Made by a program: the position numbers and the translations under genes. Positions 50,712 through 62,487 of a stretch of DNA of 64,000 bases are shown here, piece by piece (within the stretch, counting starts at the first letter, position 1; the number at the start of each line of letters is the position of its first letter). The DNA is taken from NCBI GenBank assembly GCA_964035545.1, contig OZ037767.1:28129628-28193627 (forward strand). Reading direction: 5' to 3'. Under the pieces are notes generated by a model. It saw nothing but the letters and a program-made list of their open reading frames with translations. It ran no database searches and was not told the origin of the DNA. Source of the stretch: Bugula neritina (Eukaryota; Bryozoa; Gymnolaemata; Cheilostomatida; Bugulidae).

Positions 50712-53700
50712 ATGAGGGGATTTTTACTATACTCGTTGGCATTTGTTTTGCCACTACTACTACCTGCAGTGCACTCAGGTGAGCTTATATCACACATACT
50801 GTCTATAATATGCTAAATTACAAGATATTCCCTATTATTATTTATTGAATACAAGATCGGTATCAATGCACTGCATCTTAGAACACATGTGTTATACATT
50901 ACAATACACATGTGACTTAGTACTTAGCAGTAAAAATCATAACTTGGAGTCATCACCTCCAGCACATAGCTGAATAGTTACTGGGTTTTTCTTAATTAGT
51001 TAAATAAGTGGAGTAGTCCTCCCGTTGTAAGAACACAAAACCAAGTGCCAGTGAATAAGCCTAGAAGCTTAGCTTTTCTTATGTCAAAGTTTATTCAACA
51101 AACTTATACAAAGAATTTAGTCTTCACTAGTCAGCAAGGTTTCTAACAAAATAGGTTCCCATATTACACGTAATTGTATGCATAGATTGCATGAAGGAGT
51201 TTTTGTGTTGCAGCGAGAATTTCGAGAGTTTACCATTATATATGTCAAGGACAAACATTGGAGAATGCCAGATGTACTACAGCCCTGCAGGCAGTCATAG
51301 CTATACAGTCCATCACTGTTCTAACAACATCCAACACTACATTTCTAGCCCAGAATAACAGCGAGTGTGAAAGAGAATATGATTGCATATACACAATGCA
51401 AGGTATATTATATTACAACTTCAGAGCAGTGAAATGATATAGGAATAGCAGTAACGTAACACTTGCACAAGAATCATTTTCCTTTCATTAAACTGAGGTA
51501 GGTGCAAAGATAAGCTGTTTTAGAAACAAAGGGACTCAACCAATACTTGCAACAATAGAAGGTATCCACCCATCAGGTAGAAAATTTTGTTTTAAAAATT
51601 AGACAAATAATTAAGAGCTTGAGCTCAATAGATATATAATGACTAAAGCTGCTTTTGAGTTCTCTGCTTTCAACTATGTCAAGCCATGAAGGTGGGTAGA
51701 TGGAATTTTGTCCTGTTATGTTTTACCAGATATAGAGAACAAAATCTCAAGTGACTGCTAACTATACTAAAAATCTTAGTCTTGTGTTGAAAAAAAAGGC
51801 TAATAATGAATTCAGAGATGCTTATACAGTGACTTTGTAGACTTCTAGAAACTTGTTGACGGTCTAAAAGCATGAATAATCTTCTATGAAAAGAGACTCT
51901 AAAAGCCCTTAAATAAGCATGAAACTCTGTGAGAGTTGTTTACTCATAACACACAGGTGCAGACGACTCTAGTGTACCAGCTGACTACAGATATCTGTAC
52001 AGTTGGATCTCCCACAGCTGTGAAGGCAAACAAAGGTGTGACCAGGACACCGGCAGCATACCGCTATGGTGGAGACTAACGGAGTTAAACATCACTTCCT
52101 GTGCACATGCTCAGACGCAACATTTTGCAGCAGTTTTCCTGCATTATGAATGCAGAGGTGAGACTTCTACCACAGTCTATGCCAACATATAAAATTAGAC
52201 CACTGGTTAGGTGTTCTTTTAAAACTTTTTCAAAACCATGGCAGCCTCGGAGTTATTACAATAGATAGTATTAGTGTGGGTTCCTAACTAGACATCCCGT
52301 TGCCTTTCAGTTCTGGTCTTTCAGACTCAACTTAGACCTGTCTGTGAGTGTTTACCTTTTAGTAAGTCAGATTAGAAAGTAGTGAGGTGCATACATGTAA
52401 CAACATTATTATAGTATGAGCTATATAGGCCATGTCTCTTGTATAAAACGTAGTAAATGTTTGGTTAGGTATGCAACTTCTATAAAACTGTAAAATGTTT
52501 TACAAAGAGACTTCCCAAACACAATATGTTGGACACCACCTCATGGCCTACAGTGTTACAAATGTTTAGCCTCTCCATAAAACAAGTCAATGATAATTAC
52601 CATATCCTTCCCATCATTCCATCATGTGATGCATGCTCAAGTCTGAATGATGTTTATTCAACAGTAAGCAGTAATGTTCTATTATTTTGACCTAATAACT
52701 ATAATGTAGTTCAAAATAGTTTAAAATATTAAGTAACTTAAAGCCTTGGTATGTGTATAGTTTCAGAAAATATCAGCACTGTGGCAGCTCCACCATCAAC
52801 CACAACAACAACTACCAGTCAAACCACACCAACTACAAATCAAACTTCGACAACTACAGGTGAAACTACATCAACTACAAATGAAACTACAACAATTACA
52901 GGTGAAACTACAACAACTACGAGTGAAACTACATCAACTACAAATCAAACTACAACAACTACGGGTGAAACTGCAACAACTACAGGTGAAACTGCAACAA
53001 CTACAGGTGAAACTACAACTACAAATGAAACTGCAACAACTACAAATGAAACTACAACAAGTACAAATGAAACTACAACAACGGGTGAAATTACATCAAC
53101 TACAGGTGAAACTACATCAACTACAAATGAAACTGCAACAACTACAAGTGAAACTACAACAAGTACAAATGAAACTGCAACAACTACAAGTGAAACTGCA
53201 ACAACTACAGGTGAAACTGCAACAACTACAAATGAAACTGCAACAACTACAAGTGAAACTACAACAAGTACAGGTGAAACTACAACAACTACGAGTGAAA
53301 CTGCATTAACTACAAATGAAACTGCAACAACTACAAGTGAAACTGCAACAACTACAAGTAAAACTGCAACAACTACAAATGAAACTACAACAATTACAGG
53401 TGAAACTACAACAACTACGAGTGAAACTACATCAACTACAAATCAAACTACAACAACTACGAGTGAAACTACATCAACTACAAATCAAACTACAACAACT
53501 ACGGGTGAAACTGCAACAACTACAGGTGAAACTGCAACAACTACAGGTGAAACTACAACTACAAATGAAACTGCAACAACTACAAATGAAACTACAACAA
53601 GTACAAATGAAACTACAACAACGGGTGAAATTACATCAACTACAAATGAAACTGCAACAACTACAAATGAAACTGCAACAACTACGAGTGAAACTGCAAC

Positions 53701-54967
53701 AACTACAAATGAAACTGCAACAACTACAAATGAAACTGCAACAACTACGAGTGAAACTACATCAACTACAAATGAAACTGCAACAACTACAAATGAAACT
53801 ACAACAACTATGGGTAAAACTACATCAACTACAAATGAAACTGCAACAACTACAAATGAAACTACAACAACTACAGGTGAAACAACTACCCCAGCTACAA
53901 ATACATCAACAGCTGTGAATACCTCAACTCAAAGCACTACTGATGGAGGATCATTTCAACAGGGAAGCAACATTACACCAACCATAACTACAGAATGTAA
54001 GTTGTGTTGTAAACCAAAAACATACATTCTGAGCCACTATGTAGCACTTTCGCTGAGCACATTACTAGATTATTTTTATTTTTAACATAAGAATCTTCTC
54101 ATATCTTGTTTAGAGTAATTGAACAATGTTCCCGCAAGTAAACAATTACCTAAATACAAACAAACTTTTCGACATCTTGTATATATTAACTTTTCTTTCA
54201 TTAATTAATTACTTGAACATTCTCTTTTGACATTCACTAGAAATATTATGCTACCCAATAGATAAGACAATTCCTCATAAAAACATACAATGACTATTTC
54301 AGCACTGATAATCATCATAGTAGTAGTGGTGGCAATAGTCCTGATAGCAATACTGGTTCTCCTTATCTACTGCCTCACTACACGAAAGGCAAGATCTAGA
54401 AATGGAAATGTCGAAAGTGCAGAAAATATACACGATTCCAGGGAAGTTTTAACTGGTAAGTATTATGTAACTGGTTATTTGATGATGGGTTGTGGGATGG
54501 TTGTTTTTAAAGGTCTGGAGCTGTTAATCTCACTCAAATAATGGAATTTTTAACCTAAATAATTTTGGTTTTTTGTCCTAAAAAATTGGGAACTTTTGAA
54601 GATAGTTTTTTGCAGACTAAAAGTCTGAGAGTCATGAGAAGTAATTTTGCCTTCCGAATATCACAATACTTCATGAAAACTTACTTGTAACTAATTGAAA
54701 ATATTAAATGCAAGTTCCATTGCTAAAATAGCATTTATTGCATAATATCTAGTACATACATATTTATTGTCAAAATAAGAGGGACTTATAGAACATATGC
54801 ATGTGTGCAGATGAAACTGCATTAAAACATTTGTGGAGACAACTACTAGCACATTGCTAGACAAATGATACTAAATATTTATGTGTTTAGAAGAAGAGAA
54901 TTTAGCTGCCGAGAACTTAGCTGCCGAGAACTTGAGAGCAAAACCAGAGGAATCCATAACCATTTGA
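50712..54967 (+). CDS. SLR7: SUEL-like membrane protein on a giant mucin-like stalk, exon 6 absent
   Basis: Exons 50712-50778, 51214-51402, 51957-52157, 52767-53996, 54303-54455, 54891-54967; five phase-1 introns; 638 residues. Signal peptide SLAFVLPLLLPAV. Eight cysteines: IC-QGQTL, RC, EC, DC; then SC-EGKQR-C, IPLWWRL, SC, HYEC. Exon 4 is 1230 bp, about nine times the usual 132-135 bp, and encodes some 410 residues of ETTTTT/NETATTT/GETTSTT repeats with many N-E-T and N-Q-T sequons, so a heavily O- and N-glycosylated rod. Exon 5 is a transmembrane helix (LIIIIVVVVAIVLIAILVLL) with a short tail lacking CCERYRN and LGAPQAQ. Exon 6 (EYTGVKPDEF) is not found between 54455 and 54891. Exon 7 has the usual 77 bp but reads ENLAAENLAAENL and ends ESITI, possibly a class II PDZ ligand. 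Confidence 0.83.
52790..53900 (+). repeat. Coding minisatellite of the SLR7 stalk, with an internal block duplication
   Basis: Degenerate 21-bp units of the type GAAACTACAACAACTACAGG (7 residues each), with some 18-bp and 15-bp variants. A block of about 220 bp beginning AATTACAGGTGAAACTACAA at about 52893 recurs almost exactly from about 53391, the second copy carrying one extra unit pair. Confidence 0.9.
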
Positions 54968-55976
54968 CAGACTGAGGAGAACAGTAGTGAGAGTCTGCAG
55001 AACACTGTAAACACTATAGACTCTATCTACTCAACATATTAATAACCTGTATATTATATATCAACTATAACTATATATAATTATATATAAACAATTACTA
55101 CTACCCCCATTAAATGCTATTTACTAATTTCTTGCAATGCTCAATAGTTATGCAACTTTGTTCATAGAATGATGTTGCTTTTAAATCAATACTATCAATC
55201 AATTTACATTTGTAATCTGTTTATTTAGAAGTATATAACAATAAAATATGTTATGGAACTCCTTTTTGAACATTGCAATCATAGTAGTGGTGCTAGATTC
55301 TATATTTAATTATTTACCATCTAATTGTGTTGATTTCAACTCCTTCAAACAGGTACAAACCCACCCTTATACAAACTTTCAATAAAAAAAACCATCAACT
55401 GCATACATAATTCTTTAAAATTCACCACTTTTGATTAGGTTAAAAAATCACTTCAAAATTGTTAGGAAATATTTTCCATACTGAAGCCTTAGTAGCAGAT
55501 AACAAATGAAAACTAACCAACCACAAACCAAGTAGAACTTAATGTACCTAACGTTTGGGCGATAAAACAACAGGATTTGTCAATACTTACTGAAATTAGA
55601 AAATGCTAACACAACAATATAATAATTAAGAAGAGCTAATGATTTATCTAGAACAGAGTAGAATGATGGATATCTAGTGCAACCCACCCAGTCCAACCCA
55701 CAAATCTAATAGCCATTAATCAAGGAGAAGTTAGATTCCCTGAGAATGACAGATGGCATCACTTCACCAATAGCCATCAATAGATTAGCAGCTAGAATAG
55801 GATAGAGCAACACCAGTACTAAGTTCTAGAGGATATCGCTGAGGAGAACTTACATCTAAGAACATAAGGCAGCAGTAGCAGTGGTAGCAGTAGTGGTAGA
55901 TAGCAGCAGTGGCAAAGGTAGTAGCAGTGGCAGAGAGAGCTGTGGCTGAAGTATTAGCAGTGGAAGTTGAAGCACC
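54968..55976. other. Intergenic region between SLR7 and SLR8
   Basis: SLR7 3' flank with a poly(A) signal candidate; a GCAGTAGCAGTGG-rich stretch at 55867-55970 directly precedes the SLR8 start codon and is probably its 5' UTR. No exon otherwise. Confidence 0.4.
55240..55245 (+). terminator. Probable poly(A) signal of SLR7
   Basis: AATAAA about 270 bases after the stop codon, followed by T/G-rich sequence (TATGTTATGG). Confidence 0.45.
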
Positions 55977-58900
55977 ATGAACCTGCTCACATTGAAGATA
56001 ATACTTGCACTCCTGGTTTACTACCAAACTGAAGCTTGTAAGTAGTGAACGTTATGATTCGATAGAGAAAAGAGGTGGGATAAATTGAAAATGCTTAAGT
56101 TCTTTATTACCCTTTATGATTTTTGGTCTAGGGTTTGGGGTTGAAATCTGTGTCGCATAGATAAACACCATTTCTAACTTTCCAGTAAATACAATGTGTG
56201 ACATGAATGCACCAGCTTCTGTTTTACTAAATAATTCAGAAAGAAAATGTCTACAAAATAACATTTTTCAAAACCGTTACTGTTATTTCTAAAAGTATCG
56301 AATTGGTTTAAAGTTTTACAACAAAATGTAATATAAAAATCTTATTAAAAACAGTTTCATCCAAATTCATCTTGAAGACCATTAATGTAAGTTCTTTCAA
56401 TTGAGATGTTTATGTACCTCTTATACTCAATTCTATTTAATTATTTATTCAAAACAATGTGAACTAAATATTACAGAGTGAATTTTGAGAAAAATAAATA
56501 AAAATCATCTAAAAATAAATCCATTTATTATTAGGAAAATCCTTCCCTCTCTTAGATGTTTATAGAAAAGAGTAAACAATTTCATAATTAAAATAATATA
56601 TTCGATAAGTTAGGTATTTAACATCAAGTAACTTAGACGTCAGTATCCTTCAGGCTTACACTATAGTCTATAGTCTATACCATTAGTACACTGAAACAGC
56701 AATTAATACTAGACCTTTAGAAGGTGAGCTCAACACACTAAACTCTCTAAACTTCAACTGTGCAAACATGGTACTAAAAATGTTTTAAACTTCAGTTCAA
56801 CAGTTTTCAACTGTTGGAAAACAAATCTTTCATAGACATAAAAGTTAGTAAATATCTTTCAAAATATCTAAATTTTGAAAATCAAGTTGGCAAAGATGCA
56901 AAGCAGGGTGGATGGTGCCGTATAGTTGAAAACAAAAAGTGGTAATATCAAATATCTATAGGCATTGCATGAACAGTGTTTAGAACACAGAAATTATTGG
57001 CACATTATCTCACAAAGTACCTAATTTCAATTTCACAACTTCTAACACAAAGTAAAATGGTAATATCCATTAAATATACTGTATAACCTAACCACAGTCA
57101 TTATCTAATATGATAATTAACATTTAATACAAACAAAATTTACTATTAATTATTCATAAAAGAGATTTTGAGAATATATTATAATCGATTAAACATACTG
57201 CATGAACTGGAGTTTTAAATGATTTGAGGTGCAAGTGAGTATGTTCTACAACACGTGTGGACCACACCCCTCCCCCACCTGCACCATCTGTCCCTGCAGG
57301 ATCTGTCCTTAGAGCATGCAGTGCATTGTGATATTAGTGAGATATTCAACACTAGTAACAAGTGCATGAGCTCAAGAGCATAAAAGTGCATATACAAGGA
57401 AGAGAAGAGTCCACTTTTAATTCCTAGCACATTATAAAGCTTCCCAACGCAGAATTTCGAGGCATATTCTCGATCTATATTGAACACATTTTCCTTAGTA
57501 TAAAAGTTTGCTAGAAGAAGGTTTTATTCTTAAAAGTTTTAAATCAACATACTATTTTCTTCTATAGATATAAATAATCGAAGTTGTTTTCATCATCAAG
57601 TCTTAATTTAAATTACAGGGTGATTATAGTTGTGTTGTATTTCAATCACTTAGACGTGTCGGAAACAATAGACTTGCACGGCTGTCAGGGGAGACGACTG
57701 CCAATGGAGGAATGTAGTGACCCAGCGTCAAAAATGAAGGTGGAATCAGTGACTATATATGCCACAGCAAACTCTACTAAGATAGCCAGCAAGAGCTGTT
57801 TCTCCATACAAGACTGCCCAAGAACTATACACAGTGAGACGAAGACCAACACAATATATAATATTGAGGAATTGATTTGACTTATAAACATGGTAGTGAG
57901 AGTGAACTACAGTAGTCGCAAATAATATTATGTGTGCTAACTACAGTATGCTCATATATACTATGTGTGCTAAATGCAGATGCACAAGAAATTGTCTACC
58001 CTTTTGTCTGCCTAGCATTGTAAGTTGAAAAAAATGAAACCAGTAACAATAAACTCAAACTAAATAAAACATTTCATTTACATTTAAATTTATATTTACC
58101 CTGTATATGAATTAATATTCAATTTATAGTAAAATTTGTATTTAATCCACAGCTGCTGATGACGTTGGGATAACAGATACATTTCAACATCTGTATATGT
58201 GGATTGTACACAAATGTGAAGGGAAACGACACTGTGACCCTGGAGGACAACTCCCACACTGGTGGTATCTCACTAGCGACTTTAAGGATGATAACTCAAA
58301 CATGTGCCCTAAAACGGGGATAAAATATTTCGCCGCTGTTCACGCCCACATATCCTGCGTTGGTAGGTGATAGGAAGACATTGCAACCCTTGTGAAAAGT
58401 TTCTGTGAGACTATATGATTTAGATGATATTTTCGTACAGCTACATTGGTGCAGTTTAGTCATTGTAAAGGCTATGAGCTATACACTCTATTTAGTATAC
58501 TTATAGTTCAGGAAAAAGAGTTTTAGTTTCACTAATGATTTACTAACTTGAAATATTTAATTGAATTTTGGGAATGAAATTCTTTGAGTTTTCTTGTAGT
58601 AAACGAAGACGTGTTCACCAAGCCACCACCTCCAGAAACCACACCCAATACAACACCAGCCACACCTCCAACAACTGTTCCATTTGCAGCATTTATCCCA
58701 ATTTACCAACCAGGACTAATTGGACGAGAAAGTAAGTAATCCCAGTTGGCTTCTAGTAAAAATGATAATGAAATTTCTCTGACCATGGGGATGCCAAAAG
58801 ATTAATCATCATTTCTACTGAGTTTGATAATATTTAGGAGCTTTTTTTGAGTAGGTTATTAATTAAAATTAAGAAAATGTCAGCAACACCAAATACTATA

Positions 58901-59910
58901 CTGTTGACTTATTATTACAGAAATATATTTGGGAGTAGCAATTGGCCTAGCCCTAGCAATACTGATACTAATACTCATCACCATATACTGCTGCGAGAGA
59001 TACAGAAACATCATGAAACTGAGTGTATTGTTACGAAAACTCGGGGCACCGCAAGCTGAAGATGGTGGATACCTGGACGAGCTGGAGAATTATGGGAAGC
59101 CAAATGACTCATGGGATAACTACAGTAAATATTGTTACGTGCTGTAAAACATACAGGAGTTTTATCAAACACAATGCCAAGTTTGTTATGCAAATGAGAT
59201 TCTTTGAACAATCATCACAAGACAAATGCTGTAATGGTGACTCAAACAAGCTTGAAATATAATTACGTATTACAATAGGCATGCCCACTTCCACAAAATC
59301 ATCAAATTTCATAACAGTATTGAACTTTTTGATTAGTATTGGTAGATTATTGAGACTGCAGGGTGTAACTTCCATGTTTCAGATCCTGACTGCATAGCTG
59401 AGTATTCTGGGGTTAAACCGGATGAGTTTGTGACGTTGGATAGAGCCTCCGTAGTGTGTCACAAGCAGTATATACTTGGACACAACACTCTACGCTCAAC
59501 CAACTCCTGTTCAACAATAAACAGAGCAGGGTACGAGCATAGCCTGTGGAGACTGAATGGCCAAACTAACTCAGGCTATAGAGAGTACAGAAACTCTCTC
59601 AATACAGCCACACCGGGAGTTGTCCCGCTCAGCTACGAGTCAGGTACCAACTATATTAATATAATTAATACACTACAATATTATAATATAATGTATTAAT
59701 GCAATATAAATAATGTAATTTATAATATAACATATATATATAATATAATATATATATAATATAATTAATACACTACTATATAACAATAATATATATAATA
59801 ACATATACTACAATAATGTGATATATAATATAATATAACAATATAATACAAAATATAATATAATGCAACTAATACACTATAATACAATATGATATAAATA
59901 AGAATATATT

Positions 59911-59977
<67 letters not shown>

Positions 59978-61157
59978 TATAAATAATTAATACACTATAT
60001 TATTTTTTAGCCCCAAAGTAGCCCAGAAATAATAGGAGAAAAGGAAATCCAATGACTAAACAGATATACTAATTACAATAATAATAGCAGCTGTCACTTG
60101 CAATACAATGCTATAACAACTGGGCTAAGAATAGTTGACAAATCTAAAATTAATATCTGAGAAGATCGAAATAATTATTCTAATAGGGCATGTCAATTTA
60201 AGTTTGATAGTTCTAGACTCTTGATTAATAGTTAGCGCTGTTCAGTGAGTAGAACGTTTAGTTTGGTGGAGTTGGGTGCGCCATACTGTGCCAGTAACTG
60301 ATGATGTAAATGCAATGTGTGTTCACTTAAATGCTAAAAATAGCCCTAATTCATTATCAATTCAAAAATTGTGGTTCTTGCAACAGTTTTACATCATCAA
60401 GAGTTTTGTGATATTACGTTCTGTATACTTTTGAACAAAGAGCGGTGAATATGCGAATGCAATGAACTTTTCTCAATCTTTACCGATTTCACAATCCACG
60501 GAACTAAACGAAACAATGGTTCAAAAATAAAAAAATTAGCAATACCATTGAATAAATATTTAACTATATCACTAATTTTCAAAAATCTAAGGCCTGAGCC
60601 TGCTTTAAATAACCCTTTTCAACCAGGGGTTTACAGTGAATATAAACTTGCATGAATTTGAGTTTTTTTTTTATTAATTTTAGAAAACGCATTAAAACAA
60701 AGTTTGCAATGCTGGCACAATATGCCAATGTATTAGCATTTCTCAAACCCTCTGCTATTCTTTTTTGACAGCGGAAAACATAGAAATGGAGAAAAGAATG
60801 GCAGCAGCTTTGGGTCCACCAAGCAACATGCAAACAGAAGAAAGATATTACAGACAGAGTGAAGATGAGAAGCTATACAGCAGCGATGAAACAGCTGGCT
60901 CTGACAGCAGCGCAAGTAGAATATTGGTGGGAGAAGATGACTCTAACAGCAGCGCAAGTAGAATAGTGGTGGGAGAAGATTACTCTAACAGCAGTGGAAG
61001 TAGAATAGAAGATGATCCATCAGACAGAGAAGAATACTGTGAGACAAGAGAACTTCACATTATAGCAGAAGAAAGGTTTGAAGAGGAAATAGCCGAAGAG
61101 GAAGTAGCCGGGCAAAGTGATCTGTACACCCTACAGACAAAGAGATCTCCGTTATAG
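55977..61157 (+). CDS. SLR8: SUEL-like receptor with an extended acidic serine-rich tail
   Basis: Exons 55977-56037, 57654-57833, 58153-58362, 58600-58731, 58921-59124, 59383-59643, 60772-61157; six phase-1 introns; 477 residues. Signal peptide LKIILALLVYY. Eight cysteines: GC-QGRRL, EC, SC, DC-PRTIH; then KC-EGKRH-C, LPHWWYL, MC, IKYFAAVHAHISC (KYF at the SUEL KYL position). The stalk ends FIPIYQPGLIGRE. Transmembrane AIGLALAILILILITIY, then CCERYRN, LLRKLGAPQAE, DELENYG. Exon 6 has AEYSGVKPDEF but IMY is replaced by HKQYIL, and it is longer (261 bp). Exon 7 begins AENIEMEKRMAAAL and then adds three copies of an S-N-S-S-A-S-R-I-V-V-G-E-D-like unit and a glutamate-rich end. Tail expansion at the same exon as in SLR4 but with unrelated sequence. 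Confidence 0.87.
59650..59995. repeat. AT-rich tract in SLR8 intron 6, including (AT)31
   Basis: Imperfect TATAATATAA repeats from the exon 6 donor onward, with a pure dinucleotide (AT)n run at 59913-59975. Confidence 0.9.
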
Positions 61158-62487
61158 AGCACAGAAAAGGTATTCACTCTTCTTGTAGACAATAGCAACT
61201 TAGTCTAGCAGTCATCGAGCCTAGTTATTCTTCAGGTCAGCGTAACTAAGCAGTCAGTGTGAGAGAAGGGTTATAATAATAGTAATAATAATAATATAGT
61301 GACAAGAGTGGGCAACTCCCCAGCAATTAAAAAGATGATAATATTCTATACACATGGAGAAATGTACTGGAAATATTAATCATTTCTTAGATCCTATCTT
61401 ACTGCAGCCTTTGCCTATAGTATTTGTCTATAAACTGATTTTTTTTAGACTTGCTATCATGAAAAAAAATGGAAAGACTCAACTAAGTCAAACTAAAAGT
61501 ATAAAAAATGTATAATGTGTATAGCTGATATTAGCAGCCGTGAGTATGCAAACTATTCTCATTATGTTACAGAAAATATGAAGAGATCAAGATTATGCAG
61601 CAGACGTTGCTTGAGGTAAAATACCAATACTCGATACAAGGAAAGAAAACTCCCACATCACATCAGAACATGAACTCTTTAGTACTTACTACCTTTATTA
61701 TAAGTACCAGAACTTTTTCAGTTTAAGTGCCATAGAAGCCCAGAAATCTATCAAGTCTACAGAAAATTAAAACTAAACTATTTTTCCAAGTATGTAATTC
61801 GATAAAATCAGCAGGAAAATTGTAAATAGGCCACTTGTTAAAACTTGTATATATTTTCTGTATGATAAATATTATATGTATAGTGCTTGATGCAAAAATT
61901 AATCATAAAATTGCCACCCATTTTGTTGTATACTACTTCTCTGTTCAATAAAAATTTGTAAATATTATGTCCTGGATAAATTATTAACCATAGAAACTCG
62001 CATTATTAAAGAACAACTCTTCCTCAAGTACAGCAGTTTCAAACTAGCATCACGGCTTTAACTATGAGCAAGTACTGAAGAAAACACGTGTGGAGTGTGT
62101 CTCAAACCTACACTAACTGCTTTTATCAAATGTATTTTGTAAGTTCAAAATGCATTTTCCATTTAAAAAACTGATATAAGTGATAAATCTAATCAGATAA
62201 CATACACCTACACACACATATCCATAATTAAGTAAATATTATAAGTTTAGAGACAAAATTCCATGACTGGTTTGAATGCAACACTTTTTTTGTAATTTTC
62301 TTCTCTCGCTTAAACAGTTAATTTATGGCCATAGTTTCATGATAAATGGATAGCATTCAGACAGATATAACACCTATTAACACTTCAGTAACCAATCAGA
62401 AAGGAGAAAAACCAAACAATAAAACATTTTGCAAAGAAACTGAAGGCCTTGAGATTAGTTGAGCATCACCAACAGGGGTTAGAGAAC
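61158..62487. other. Intergenic region between SLR8 and SLR9
   Basis: SLR8 3' flank with short (AAT)n near 61275 and a poly(A) signal candidate at 61947; AT-rich, no exon seen. Confidence 0.45.
61947..61952 (+). terminator. Possible poly(A) signal of SLR8
   Basis: AATAAA about 790 bases after the stop codon, followed by TTTGTAAATATTATGTCC. Tentative because of the distance. Confidence 0.35.

Noticed and set aside
52860-53918. QLQVKLQQLQMKL frames overlapping the SLR7 stalk
   Set aside because: Shadow frame of the Thr-rich repeat; the Thr frame is the one that joins in phase with upstream and downstream exons.
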